A stretch of DNA of 64,000 nucleotides from Rhynchopus sp. YZ270_cl-10 (lineage: Eukaryota; Euglenozoa; Diplonemea; Diplonemida; Diplonemidae), in NCBI GenBank assembly GCA_964035575.1, contig OZ037920.1, positions 620,001 through 684,000 on the forward strand. The letters run 5' to 3'. The position numbers and the translations under genes are program-made. This document shows, piece after piece, positions 21,801-34,925 of this stretch. The notes below the pieces were generated by a model. The model had not been told where the DNA came from. It did not search any database and was given only the letters and a program-made list of their open reading frames with translations. The stretch's first letter is position 1. Each line of letters opens with the position of its first letter.

Positions 21801-24800
21801 TACTTTGCTTGCGACGCTGTGTACGATCTGGATGCGCTCAACTACCAACCTGCGGAAATCGACTGCGAAGAAACCACTACAGCAGGGCAGGTCTGCACCA
21901 CACCACGTCGTGTACCCCACCTTGACGCATACGGCTGCCTTCTCTCCCCACACATCCCACAATGCCGGACACAAACCGCCAACCTCACCGATCCCACACA
22001 ATGCGCCTGCCCCCCCGCATCACCGTACCTCCTCGACTGCAAGCAGTTCCCCCTCCTCTTCACATCGTGTACCGTCCCTGATGAATGTGGATGTGCACCA
22101 CCTTCACCGATTCTCTGTCGTGCAGGTACCGTAGCGGCGCCGCCTGCGGGGTATAATCCACAGATTATCGATTCTCATGGGAGTCCACATTTTGAAGAAA
22201 TCCAGCACGCCCCGGTTCGGCAGTGTGAATGCCATACCATAGACCCAAAGGAGTTTGAGTGTGGAAGGATGGGGTCGGGTACCATGGTGTACTTTGAACC
22301 GAGAAACTACCAAGTATTTGAGGAGGATTTCTGTCATTGTACGACACCGTCGGTTCCGGTGTGCTCTGATGTGTCGAAGCCGTACTCCTTCAAAATCCGT
22401 GCGTACAGCGCTCAACAGGACTGTGCGCAGATGCTGCGTGAGTCAGGCTGCCCCGATTGGTCGCGCATCCTCAACATCAATCAAGCATATAACAGCACGT
22501 CACCCGATCTTTCACTCATGGACTGCGGTGGGTTCCCACCTCCACGCTACAGCAGTGAGGCAGACGCATGCGGCTGCCCCCTTCCGGTCTTCATATGCAT
22601 CCCAGGAACCATCGGTGTATGCGACCCCTCAGCTTGCCCCACCTGGCCCGACACAATCGAGATTGACTGTGGTGGTGTGCAGCCTCCGGTATCGACATTG
22701 GTTGGCCGGCATCCTTGTGGATGCGAGCCTCCTCCGAAGCCTGTGTGCAGAGAAGGTACCCAGGCCTGCTGTGTGTGCGACTACCCTGTTCCCGAGACCA
22801 TCTGGGTTGAGTGTAAAGGGCATGAGTTGGATCCGGTAGAATGGGATCCGGAAGCAGCATGGCCGCGGGGTAATCCGTTTATTCAACCATGTGACCCATG
22901 TCCTGAATGTGTCCCGCCGCCCCCAGTTCGAAAGTGTACCCCCGGTCTCGCAATGCGGCCAGCACAGCGGAATCCGTTGTCGCCATGTGAAATGCATCCG
23001 TTAGATGCGTCGTCGTGCATCGCGTATCCTCCTACCTGTCCAATCGACTGCCGTGGCATGCCGCCGCCGGAGACGCAGTTTGTGAATGAATGTGAATGCC
23101 CGACGCCCCCTGTCGCTGCGTGTCTTCCGGGGACGTCGGGGCCGGATTCATTGCCTCTGGGGGACGTGAACAGCATACCCTGCGGTGCAGACCCGACCTT
23201 GTGTGCAGGGTATGCGTGCGCACCGCCACAGAGTCTTGAGCACATTGCGGCAAAGATCGGTGTCGTTGCGTTCAGAGGATGCGCTGCACGGGAGGCTGTC
23301 TGGGGTGCAGTGCGTGCAGAACGAACATGCACCACTGCGTGCACAACAGACCTGGACTGTGCCTGCGGGTTCAAATGCGGCATCTGCGGGGCATGCAGGC
23401 AGCTCTCCGCACCAGACCCACCCCGCAAGGGAAACTGTCTCCTGGACCCTTCTTTGTGCGGTGTCTACTCATGCACATTGACCTGCGAGAACGATGCCGA
23501 CACCATACACGCGAGGATGATCCTTTCCGCACGGTGCAACATCAGATGCATGGCGGACCGCGACTGTTCTCGTGGTACGATCTGCAGCCTTCCGGTTTAC
23601 ACACCACACCCATACCGAGGTGCGGTGCAACGTGGCGAACGGCACGCGATGAACAACGATGCGTCCACCCCTTTGGACACCACCTACAACAAGGCAGAAG
23701 GCGTACCAGGCCTGCAGCAGATGCAGTCAGAAGGGGATGGAGTAGAAGAAGGACGCCTCCCTCAGGTGCAGTACGGTGAGTGTGTCGTCCCACCCGAAGG
23801 TGTCCCGCAGGAAGGCAGCCCAGCGGTGTACTGCTATTCACACGAAGAATGCGGGGCCTATGCGTGCGGGAAGGACAACACACAGGAATTCTTTTCGGTG
23901 TCACGCTGCCGCTCCTCCTGTTATGTCCACGGACATTGCCACCCAGACTACCGTTGTGTGCGCCACACTGCGGTCTGTGTCCAAGCATATTCCCCTCTCC
24001 CTTCTACACGACCACGCATAGCTTGCGTCGACGACCCACACAACAAGCTTCTCCAATACGGTGGCTGCACCACAGTTCTACAGGACGTCGACTGTTCGGA
24101 GGACCTTGCGCGGGTCTTCACCTTCCCCCCGGGAAGCATCCTGGAGGGGGTCTGCCCAGAATCCTGCGGCCTCTGCGTGGACGGACACTACTCAGTGGTC
24201 GAGCGAGACGCCGAGGTTCTGCAGGCGGAGTCCTGTGTAGACGACCCAGACCGTGCATTGATAGCGTTCGGCATATCCGATACACAACGGTGTGCGCAGG
24301 TTATTGATGCTTTGGGGTGCGCTGGGGATGTGGGGTCCTTGGTGGATGGCATTGCTGCCGGCGTGTTGGTGCAAGACATCTGTCCAAGAACCTGTAGGAA
24401 GTGCACCCCAGTGTTGACTGCGCCGCCCTACGCTGGAGATAACAGCAGCATCCCGCACCCCCTGCACGACCCCTGCGCAGCGAACCACCTCACGACCCCC
24501 GGCAGCACTCTGGAGGAGAAGTGCCGCAACCAAGAGGGCTGCTGCTTCGACGCAGTGGACAGCTCCTGCTTCGGCTGCAATAGGTTCGCGCCGAATATGC
24601 ATCAAAACGCGGTGGGCTACGGCCAGATCCTCCCAGACCGACAGACCTGCGATCTCCTCCCATTCGACCACTGCGCACCTTATGTATGCGGCGGAACCAG
24701 AGGACTTCCACCTACCCCGGGATCGGTTTGTCCGACCTTTTGTACATCAAGTCTTTCTTGCCAACCGCTTTATATTTGTGAAATTGCAGATCTCACGACT

Positions 24801-27800
24801 TTGGCGGGGCAGTTCCAAAGGGCAGGAGGAACGTTCTTTGAGGAGACACTGCGTGCCGAGGAGCAGGGTACGGTGGGGAAGGGGCGGTGTGTGGTGGACC
24901 CCGTTGTGCCTCCGTACGGTGCAGGGCTGCTTCGTGTGTGGGTGGGTGCGTTGTCGGGGATGGAGAGAGATCCGTTGCTGCAGGTGGCAGGGGTGGCTCC
25001 GTTCGCAGCACCCCCATATGAGCAGTACAGTGTCGCGGTACGCCGGGTTGTCAGCGGGTCTGCGGCGGAGTGCTTCCCGTATGTCGCTGTCCAGCCAGGT
25101 ATCACACAGGGGCAGGTCACAGAGATGCAGAACGCTGCGGCATCGTCAGCGTCGCCCCCGCCCTCATGCAAACATTATTGCATAGCCCAGGAGGACTGTG
25201 TGGGGCGGTTCTTTTGCACTGCCGCAGGGAAGTCGGGGTGTACCGGGCCCAGCTGTCTTGGCAGTCAGCATCAGGAAGAGGCTAGAGTACAGCCTGCGAA
25301 GGGGAAATGCCAGCCACGACGTGATATAGCAAGTGCCTGTGAGAGGGATATCGAATGTGCAACATCGCATTGCGTGGGAGGCATCTGCTGCAACTCTGCC
25401 TGCAAAGGCGAATGCAGAACCTGTGACAACCTAGGTATCTGCGGTTGGGTTGTCCCAGAAACGAATCCGCGGGGTGTTGACCACTGTGGACGCTGTCGGC
25501 ATTGTGCGTACGTTCCCGATGTGGGTGAGGGCGCGCCCCTCCCTTCCTCCCCCATGCGTTGTGTTGCTGTGCCGTATGGTACTGACCCCTCGAATGCATG
25601 CCCACATCATGCAGTGTGCAATGGGGAAGGTGGTTGTGTGGCGCTGTCACGTCGTTGGGATTCGTCTGGGTTGTGTGCAGAAGGGTTTGAGGGTGCGGAC
25701 TGTGCGCACAGTGTTGTAGCGTATCGGGGTGTCACCATGGGGTTGGAGGAGGATGAGGCCAGGATGTGTTCTGCGCAGGAGATCTCGCATCGTTCACGTG
25801 CCCCATTCCTCGGGGAGCATGGACGTAGTGGTGCGAGGGTGCAGAAGCGTTCTGTTGATGGGTTTACCTCAATCTCAGCTGCACCTCCAAAGATGCGTAC
25901 CGCGCTTGTGAATGACCTCCGGCCGAGGCAGTATGCGGTGCGGGTGTTGGGGACGTCGCAGCACTCAGAGTTTGCCTGCTCTGGTGTGCTAGGAAAGCCG
26001 ACGCCGATTGCGGAACGGCTTCACACCATGAAGCGTGCTGCCTACGCACCGCTGCAGCACTACGTCGAGGCTGGGGTCGAATACAACCGGAGACTGAAGT
26101 ACTCACCCTATGTCAACTGTCCCACCTCAGAACGTCTTTGCCGTGACACAAAAGGGTGTGTATGGAGTGTTTTAGGCGACTACTGCGAGCTGGACGACAC
26201 CGTCACCACCCGCGCAGAGGCAGAGGCGGTGTGCATGCAGCAGTACGACTGCTATCCGAACAACATCACCATTGATGCGTGCACTGCCCTGTGGGGACGC
26301 TGTGCGCTGGTTGTAGATGGGAAGCTCGATATGACCCGCATAACCGGCCTCCGTGAGGAGTGGATTGAGCTTGAGTATGACGAGCCTGTCTTCATTGAGT
26401 CCGTCATTTTGCATGAAAACTACAACCCAGGATCGTTGGTGCGTATTGAGATACAGCAGGAGCTTGCAAACAGTGCCAGCAACGCGGCTGCGGGAGGCAG
26501 TGTAGTGGAAACAGACATCTGGGGCAACTACGTCGCACCCCGCAGGAAGTCCCCCCACGCAGTCAAAGCCGTCAGCATCAGCGACATCTGCCAGCGGTAC
26601 ACCACACAGGGTGTCACCTTCTGCAACAAGCAGGTTGGGTGTCTATGGGACTTCAGTCTGTTTCTTTGTCTCCAAGGGTCGAAGTGCTCTGTCGTCAAGG
26701 AGAAGTGCGACCTGCTGGAGATGCGCGGGGAGTGCTATTGGGATCTCAATGAGAAGCGGTGCATCGATGGGTCGCCGTGTTCTGGTACTGCAAATGGGGC
26801 GGAGCGTGCACGGACGCTTGGGGACTATTGCAGCAACACGCTGCTGAATCAGTCGTCCTGCGAGTCTACGGAACACAGACAGTACTGCGAATGGGTGCCA
26901 AGACTCCGTAAGAGGTGCATACCCTGGAGTAATCATGACGAATGCTCGCGCCACCTCACTGCCTCGTCATGCAAGGATCAGCGACGCGGGAAGAACAAGG
27001 GCGGTCTCATTGCCTACTGCTCATGGAACCACACCACAGAGACCTGCGCGGAAACCCCTGCCTTCCACACCTGCAGCCACGACGTTTTTGGAAACAAACG
27101 GACCTGGGTTGCGTGCAACGAAACAACCTCCTGCCTCTGGCACAACGCATCGTTAACCTGCGAGTCCGTCACGAAGTATGGCAACGCCACCTTAGCAGAG
27201 GAATGTGCGTCGCAGGAAAGCAGTACGTGTCTGTCCTGCGCCTTCAGCAGCAACAGTATTGGCTGCAATGTGCAGTGTATGTGGGAGACTGTGGAGGTGA
27301 AGCGGTGCGAGGCGCATCAGGTGGAGCAGTGCAGTGCATTGAGCTATGCGCGGTGCAATGAGGTGGCCGTGTGTACGTGGCGTGGGCGGGCTCCTGAAAC
27401 GGAGGAGACTGGAGGGAGGGACGCGACTGTGTTGATGCAGCAGACCCCGCAGGAAACGTCGACCGCGGATGTGGCGCTGTCGTTCACAACGTCGTGCACG
27501 TTTGCGACCAAGGTTGTGCTGTCGGTGAGGGACAAGGTGAACTACCGGCCGTACTGCGCAACACAGACCACGAAGGAGGCGTGCACAACTGCCTCCTCCT
27601 TTGTCGATTCGGCCCGCATCTGCGAGTGGAGGGACCGCCTTGTCCCTGCCCTCGCCACAAGCATCCCCAATGCGCCGGTCTCTCGCTACGACCTCTCCTT
27701 TTGGGAAGGCGTGTTTGCCCCTGCCGCCTTCGCCCTCACCAACGCAGGCACCACATACCCAGCAGGCCCCACGCCAACCAAACGCGAGACCGCCGCAGCA

Positions 27801-29010
27801 CCGTTCACACCACGCTGCGAGGACGTCGTTGACGGCACCTCGATGAACGTGAACGACAACCCATACACCACAGTGTGGACACGGGACAGGCCGAACTTCC
27901 CCACAACACGACAGCAACGCGAGACTCATCTGGACGTCGGCTACACAGGGTTCCGTGCAAAGGCCGTGCGGCTGTATTTTGCACCCATATCCTCTGGCCT
28001 TTCACAAGTGGAGGCAGTGGCGATCGTGGGCAAGGCGACGGCAACAAACCTCTGCGACGGGTACGTCTGGGCATCGCCGCTCCACACCGGGACACCTTCC
28101 ACAGCCATGCGGCGGGTCGGTTCCGTGTGGATGGTGCCATGCTCGGGGCGTGGACAGTGTGGGGTGCGTGGCTGCGTATGCCAGGGGAACTTCGCTGGCA
28201 AGGGGTGCGAGATGTGCAAGCTGGGCTACACGGGGGTGTCGTGCGATCGGAAGATTCCGCTTGGATGCACAGTCGTCTCTGTCGAGGACACAGCGCAGGC
28301 ACCGAGCACGGAAACACGCTTACGGTGGGCTGTGGATAACGCACGCGACCTGCACTCTCGGGTGCTCACGATGAACATCTTCGGCACCCGTGTGACGAGT
28401 CCTCCGTACCACGTCTCGGGGCAGTCGCATGTCCGTGTAGTGCTAGGCTACCTGCTCATCGATGTGCCCCTCCACGGAGGTGCCTGTGGCATGCGTGTCA
28501 TCATGGCGCGCACAGCAGCAGAGCTCAAGGAGTTCGGGCAGGTTGTGTTCACACAGAGATGTCCTTTGTATGGCAATGCTTTGTTATGTTTTTTTTTGGG
28601 GGTCATTTTTAGCTGCGGTGGCCTGAGAGGTGTAGATTTACGTAGAGGCTACTTTTGCAGACAGTTTTTTTTTTTCGTCGCAACATACACAACACAACAA
28701 CACTTTCCACAGCTTCACTGGCATGAACCTCGTCGGGCGCGAGATGAACGATCTCGTTGACACAATTTCATTTACGGTATGTGCCACCAGATCCCCACCC
28801 CGTGCAGGGGCTTTGCTTATGTGATATGCTTCTTTCACATCCCGCTCCCTACACAACCCCCTTCTGCAGAGAAAGTGGAGCCAATCGACGTTTGTGATTC
28901 AGTTGGACACATGGACGCTGTCAGATTTCACCCCACCCGTGATCGGGGTGACATCGGTTACTGTGCGTGCTTGCGTCGTGCCGGAGGTGAAGAACGCTAC
29001 AGGGTGGTAA
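18885..29010 (+). CDS. Giant secreted C-lectin / degenerate M8 / EGF / cysteine-rich protein
   Basis: Exons 18885-28567, 28713-28776 and 28870-29010 join (phases 2, 0) to 3,295 residues. Residues 1-19 look like a signal peptide. A C-type-lectin-like domain spans about 110-263 (C125, YWAGVYL, CEEQHPFFCEY). An M8/leishmanolysin fold spans about 300-640, shown by GEIMTSIPP and LTLAAFKDMGWYRVN. The zinc motif HExxHxxGF reads QSLLHSLGF (443-451), and the third ligand position is Gln534 (GQWEKR), so the protease is almost surely inactive. EGF-like modules follow at about 800-975, then repeats of the type DCxG..PP....C.CP.PP...C.PGT (about 1040-1410). Two ShK-like domains (1714-1767, 1784-1839), a trefoil-like CRNQEGCCFD, many CxW...C modules, and a galactose-binding-like part (LDVGYTGFRAKAVRLYF) come next. 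There is no C-terminal membrane span, so secretion or wall/surface attachment by binding is likely. Confidence 0.85.
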
Positions 29011-30727
<1,717 letters not shown>

Positions 30728-31177
30728 TCAACTGATCAATGTTCATTTTATTTTACTTTAATTGTGTGTGTTTGCTTTGTTTAAAACCCCCCTGTGTTTC
30801 TTTCTCCTCGCCCGTAGGAGCGCTTCTTGTCGGGCCGTCTTGCTGGGCAAATCAAACCACCCATTGCAGCACTCTGCTCCGTCCACTCTGTCATCTCACA
30901 GGGAGGAAAGAGCTTTGCCTGCCACCCTTTTGCCACGCTCAGTTGTCACAGCGTACCGACCAGAAGCAACCAACCGATAAAAAATGTAGAACAAATACCA
31001 GAGACAAAAAGACAAAAATTGAGAACAAAAAATATAAAGCTGCCCACACCCACACATGTTTTCGTCCTGCATCTGCATCTGCATCTGCATGCATCCCAAC
31101 CACCACCATCACACCACTACAATGCCACAGATTTGTTTATTCACTTTTGTTTTTTTTTCAAAAAAGACAAACCAACA
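30728..31177. other. Intergenic: alpha-tubulin 3' UTR and secreted-WD40 5' flank
   Basis: Bases 30728-30776 repeat almost exactly at 41923-41971 after the other alpha-tubulin. A C/T-rich tract ending TAG at about 30815 may be a splice acceptor. An uninterrupted frame crosses into the next gene but lacks homology and is not taken as coding. Confidence 0.55.
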
Positions 31178-33238
31178 ATGCAGCTGCAAACATTCCTGCA
31201 GCTGTGCACAGCAGCAGCGCTGTCTGTGTGCTGCGCAGATGCACACAAGGTGGCTGTGTGCTCGTCGACAGCTGTGTCGCAGCCGGGGACAGTGACGTTC
31301 TGGTTTGCAACGTACTCGCACGGGCAGAACCTGGTGAAGGACACGGCACGTGGCCACATCAAGGCGCCTACAGGGGTGGTGACGACTGCGCGGTTTTCGA
31401 ACAAGTGCGATGTGGCGTCGCCGCTATTGTCTGAAGGCCTGCCGGTGTCTGCCGTGGCAGCCACACTTACGGAGAATTGCCTGTCCCAGACAGTGACAGG
31501 CTCGCAGGGGCAGACGCTGTACACATACCCCGCAGACAGCACGTTGACCTGCTACGACGCAGGCACTGTCGATCTGTACGCAGTCGGGCGGACTGGGTCT
31601 GAGATACCGCACATGTGCAGCGGGGGGAGCATTGCAGTGTGGTTCCCCGTGGTGGTAGAGCAGGCCGTGTCGGGATCGTACGAGGTGTGGACGTCAGACA
31701 CGGGGCCTACGCTGGACCCTACTAGCGGGTCCGACCCGTGCTCGATGGACGACGACCGCAGCTTCTTCCTGTCGCTGAGTGTTGCTGCAGGGAGTGCATT
31801 GTGCAAAACACGGCCGGACGTGCCAGCGAACGTGGTGGCGTCCTCGCTGCTGCAGTGCGACGGGGCGGTGCACGACATCCCTGTGGGGATGCAGTGCAAC
31901 GCGCAGTGCGAGCCAGGCTACCTGCCTGTGGGGGACCTTGTGTGCGAGGAGGACCCAACGAACAGTAGCCTCGCTGACTGGTCGACGTCGTTCTCGTGTG
32001 TGGCGCAGACCTGTGGCCTGCCGGACAGTGGGAACAACGCAGCCATCTCCTCCATGATTGTCGGTGTGTCGCTGCCATGCACACGCTTCACGCCTGCTGG
32101 CGAGGAGTGCGCGTTTGCCTGTCAGGCCGCGTCGGGTCTGGTCGGTGCCGGGTACATTGCCTGCGACAGTATGGGTGCCTGGCAGCCCGGCTCCAACTAC
32201 TCGGGGTGTGTGTTGCCCACGAGCGCACCACCAGCATCTACGCCAATCCCAGACACACCTGCACCCACACAGTGCACCACCCCAGACACGGCACCACTTA
32301 CGTGCGAGGCGACGGCGTCTCACCAGTGTGCATGGCGTGTGGTGCAGTCTGGCCGCCTCCTGGCTGTTGGGTTCTCTGCAGACGGGAGCCGTGTTGCAAC
32401 AGGGAGCGACGACGGGGTGCGTGTGTACGACAGCACGACTGGGGTGCAGGTGGCGAAGCTGGCGTGTGCGGACTTTGCGTCGTACGACGTGACGTTCTCG
32501 AGCGACGGTGCTCGTGTTGCTGTGGGTGGTGCCGGCGGGCGTGTTGTTGTGTGCGACGCTGTGACGGGGGCGCTGGAGGTGACACTGATGGACATGCGTG
32601 CGGTGGGGAGTGTGCCGGTGCGCCGTGTGCGCTTCACTGCCGACGCTCGCTTCCTTGTTGTGAGCGGTGGTGGGAGCGACATGCGCACACGTGTGTTTGA
32701 CGTGATGTCTGGTTCGCTGGAGCCGGAGATTGTGATCCACAAGCACGCACGCGAGGTGGCGTTCTCTGCAGACGGGGCGCTGCTGGCCACGTCGTGGGGC
32801 ACGGAGGTGGACGAGGTTGTGACAGTGTGGCGTGTGCGGAACGGTGCCAAGGTGGCGGAGCTGCCGTCGCGCTTTGCACGTGTGACGGCACTGTCGTTCT
32901 CTGCGTCTGGCGACGAGCTGCTGCGTGGGATGGACGACGGGACGGTGCGTGTGAGCAAGTGGGGCGGCGGGGTTGTGGGTGATGGTGCGGTGACGGAGCG
33001 CCTTGTGCTTGAGACGCAGACGAAGACTGTGTTTGACGCTCGGCACTCGCCAAACGGGGCACTGCTTGCTGCTGTCGGGGAGGGTGAGGTGACGGTGTGG
33101 CGTGCGGCTGGGAGTGTGGCACACCAGCTGTATGGGCACACGCGTGCAGGGCTCCCGCGTCTCGCGTTCTCACCTGACAGCACACGCCTTGCTACAGCAA
33201 GCCACGACGGCACGCTGCTTCTGTGGGACCTGTTGTAG
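31178..33238 (+). CDS. Secreted protein with sushi-like modules and a WD40 domain
   Basis: The gene is intronless, 686 residues. The start at 31178 is chosen because it gives a clean signal peptide (MQLQTFLQLCTAAALSVCCA), cleaved probably before His23. Residues 23-190 form a cysteine-bearing, beta-rich region of unknown family (VTFWFATYSHG). About 225-350 holds two sushi/CCP-like cysteine modules (CNAQCEPGYLPVGDLVC, CAFACQAASGLVGAGYIAC). A short Pro/Thr linker leads to WD40-type repeats from about 385 to the end (VGFSADGSRVATGSDDGVRVYD, RLAFSPDSTRLATASHDGTLLLWDLL). WD40 domains on secreted proteins are uncommon in eukaryotes, so an extracellular binding or scaffolding role is only a guess. 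Its GTG/CTG/TGC-heavy codon use matches the LPMO-cellulase gene downstream, the other secreted product in this interval. Confidence 0.8.
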   Translation: MQLQTFLQLCTAAALSVCCADAHKVAVCSSTAVSQPGTVTFWFATYSHGQNLVKDTARGHIKAPTGVVTTARFSNKCDVASPLLSEGLPVSAVAATLTENCLSQTVTGSQGQTLYTYPADSTLTCYDAGTVDLYAVGRTGSEIPHMCSGGSIAVWFPVVVEQAVSGSYEVWTSDTGPTLDPTSGSDPCSMDDDRSFFLSLSVAAGSALCKTRPDVPANVVASSLLQCDGAVHDIPVGMQCNAQCEPGYLPVGDLVCEEDPTNSSLADWSTSFSCVAQTCGLPDSGNNAAISSMIVGVSLPCTRFTPAGEECAFACQAASGLVGAGYIACDSMGAWQPGSNYSGCVLPTSAPPASTPIPDTPAPTQCTTPDTAPLTCEATASHQCAWRVVQSGRLLAVGFSADGSRVATGSDDGVRVYDSTTGVQVAKLACADFASYDVTFSSDGARVAVGGAGGRVVVCDAVTGALEVTLMDMRAVGSVPVRRVRFTADARFLVVSGGGSDMRTRVFDVMSGSLEPEIVIHKHAREVAFSADGALLATSWGTEVDEVVTVWRVRNGAKVAELPSRFARVTALSFSASGDELLRGMDDGTVRVSKWGGGVVGDGAVTERLVLETQTKTVFDARHSPNGALLAAVGEGEVTVWRAAGSVAHQLYGHTRAGLPRLAFSPDSTRLATASHDGTLLLWDLL

Positions 33239-34925
33239 GGTGTCCCAGTAGTGTTTGTGGTGTGATGTGATAGGGCGTTGGTGTGTAACACTTGCGCCCA
33301 TCCCATTGCCACAAGGCTCGTTATTGATTTTTGACACTTTGTTTTAATTTTCAGCTGTGTGCGCACGAGAGTCACACACATCTTCTAAGGTTTTTTTTTT
33401 AAAGTAAACATTTTTTTGTTCGGCGAAAATATGATCTGCTCCAAACGGCTGTCCCACGCGAGATGTAGAAATCTTGTGGGGTCAAAAGAAAATCAGCGAA
33501 AGGGGAAATGACAATACGATTCCCCCCTTTTTGTGGTGTTTTACCATGGAGTTTCTGGTCAGATGTCGATGTCTTGCATTAAGTTGCCATTTTTTGAGAT
33601 CTTACATGTTGATACAGCACGTGGCCAACACTGTTCCCATCCCTTTATTCCCTTATCCCTTTACCCCCTTTACCCCTTTATCCTATTGCCTCTTTATCCC
33701 TTAATCCCCACGACACATTTGTCCACTTGACGCCCTTTTGATGATATTCATGACACTGCTGTTCGTGTTCGTTTGTGATCAAGTGCAAATACATAGACAG
33801 CACACTTCCTCAGCAAGTGTGTTGTCGTGTTTCAGTTTGCTCATCCAAGAACAAGTCAGCGGTGTGTTGTGTGTTGTAGCTTTGTTATTGCTTCACCTCA
33901 ACAAAAGGGGGTTTATTTTCGCATTCTCTTTCTTATGTTAGCTTCGCACTAATAGTCGGCACACACATTGCGTGTCTAGCCTCGCTCTGTGCTCGCTTGC
34001 CCCCCCTATGCAGTTTTGATGGTTGTAGATGTGTGGATTTGTGGTTCTGGGACAGTGTGCACGTGTTCGTGTAGAGTGTTCGGTTGTCCCTTCATTTCTG
34101 CGTCTGCCTGCAAAGGGTGTTTTAGCACTGCCACTTTCACGTGTTTTGATGACTTTCTTCCTCTTCTCTCTTTCTTAAGATCTGTGTGCCGTGAGGCACA
34201 TGCTTCTTCCAAGGTTTCTTTCTTTAATTCGATTGCCTTCGCCTTTGTGGTACTCCACACACAGTGTTCGGTTGTGTCTGGTTTTAATTACCGTAGTTAT
34301 AAAAATGTTGGGCCGGAACAAGTCCCAATTCGGCTCAAAAAATCCCAAAAAAGTTCCAAACTTTTTTGACCGGTCCAACATTTTTATATTTACGGTAAAC
34401 CCTTTCCGTTGTTGTTATTGTTTTATGTTTTGAGAGGAGCGACCACACACCACTGTTTGTGATGTGTGTCGTCCCCACACACCTTTTTGTCTGTTCGCAA
34501 CGTCTTTTGTGGAGAAGCATTATTTTGCGACAATTCAGCAGAAACTTCTGCTGCAGCGTTGTCCAGGACGGAGACCCCCTTTCTTTTCTGCGGGCGAGTC
34601 TCCGGACAGAGTTGTCTGCACTCTGCTTCTCCCTGACATCCCCACCCCTTCAGCGAGCGCACCCTCTTCTCTCTCTCTCTCTGCCCCATGTCAAGGATGC
34701 AGAACAATGGATGCATAGCTCCGCGTCTTGTGCGGCATTTTTGATGGTTTCGGGTTTTTGAAATTTAATACAAAAAAACAAGCCCTCTGAGCCTATTACC
34801 TATTTCACTCGTTCTCTCCACAACCCCAGCTCACAGCACAACCCAACACCCCAACACAGATTCATTACATTGTGCCTGACTCCACCTGTGCACCACATCC
34901 ACACACAAAGCCGAAGGAGCGTACG
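33239..34925. other. Long intergenic region before the LPMO-cellulase gene
   Basis: About 1.7 kb. No gene is supported; frames of up to about 125 codons lack homology and have the T/C-rich character of spacer. It holds a 105 bp TA-flanked inverted-repeat element at 34291-34395 and a run of CCCTTTA/TTCCC-type short repeats near 33640-33710. Confidence 0.6.
34291..34395. mobile_element. TA-flanked foldback MITE, 105 bp
   Basis: The 26 bp ends, CCGTAGTTATAAAAATGTTG at the left and CAACATTTTTATATTTACGG at the right, are inverted copies with about 23 of 26 positions matching. TA lies immediately outside each end (34289-34290, 34396-34397). This is the signature of a non-autonomous Tc1/mariner-type element; no transposase is present. 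Confidence 0.75.

Noticed and set aside
30827-31177. N-terminal extension of the secreted WD40 protein
   Set aside because: The extension is low-complexity and would bury the signal peptide.
31694-33139. Long minus-strand frames opposite the secreted WD40 gene, and 35535-37169 opposite the LPMO-cellulase
   Set aside because: Compositional shadows; the plus-strand products have clear domains and the minus products are low-complexity His/Arg-rich.
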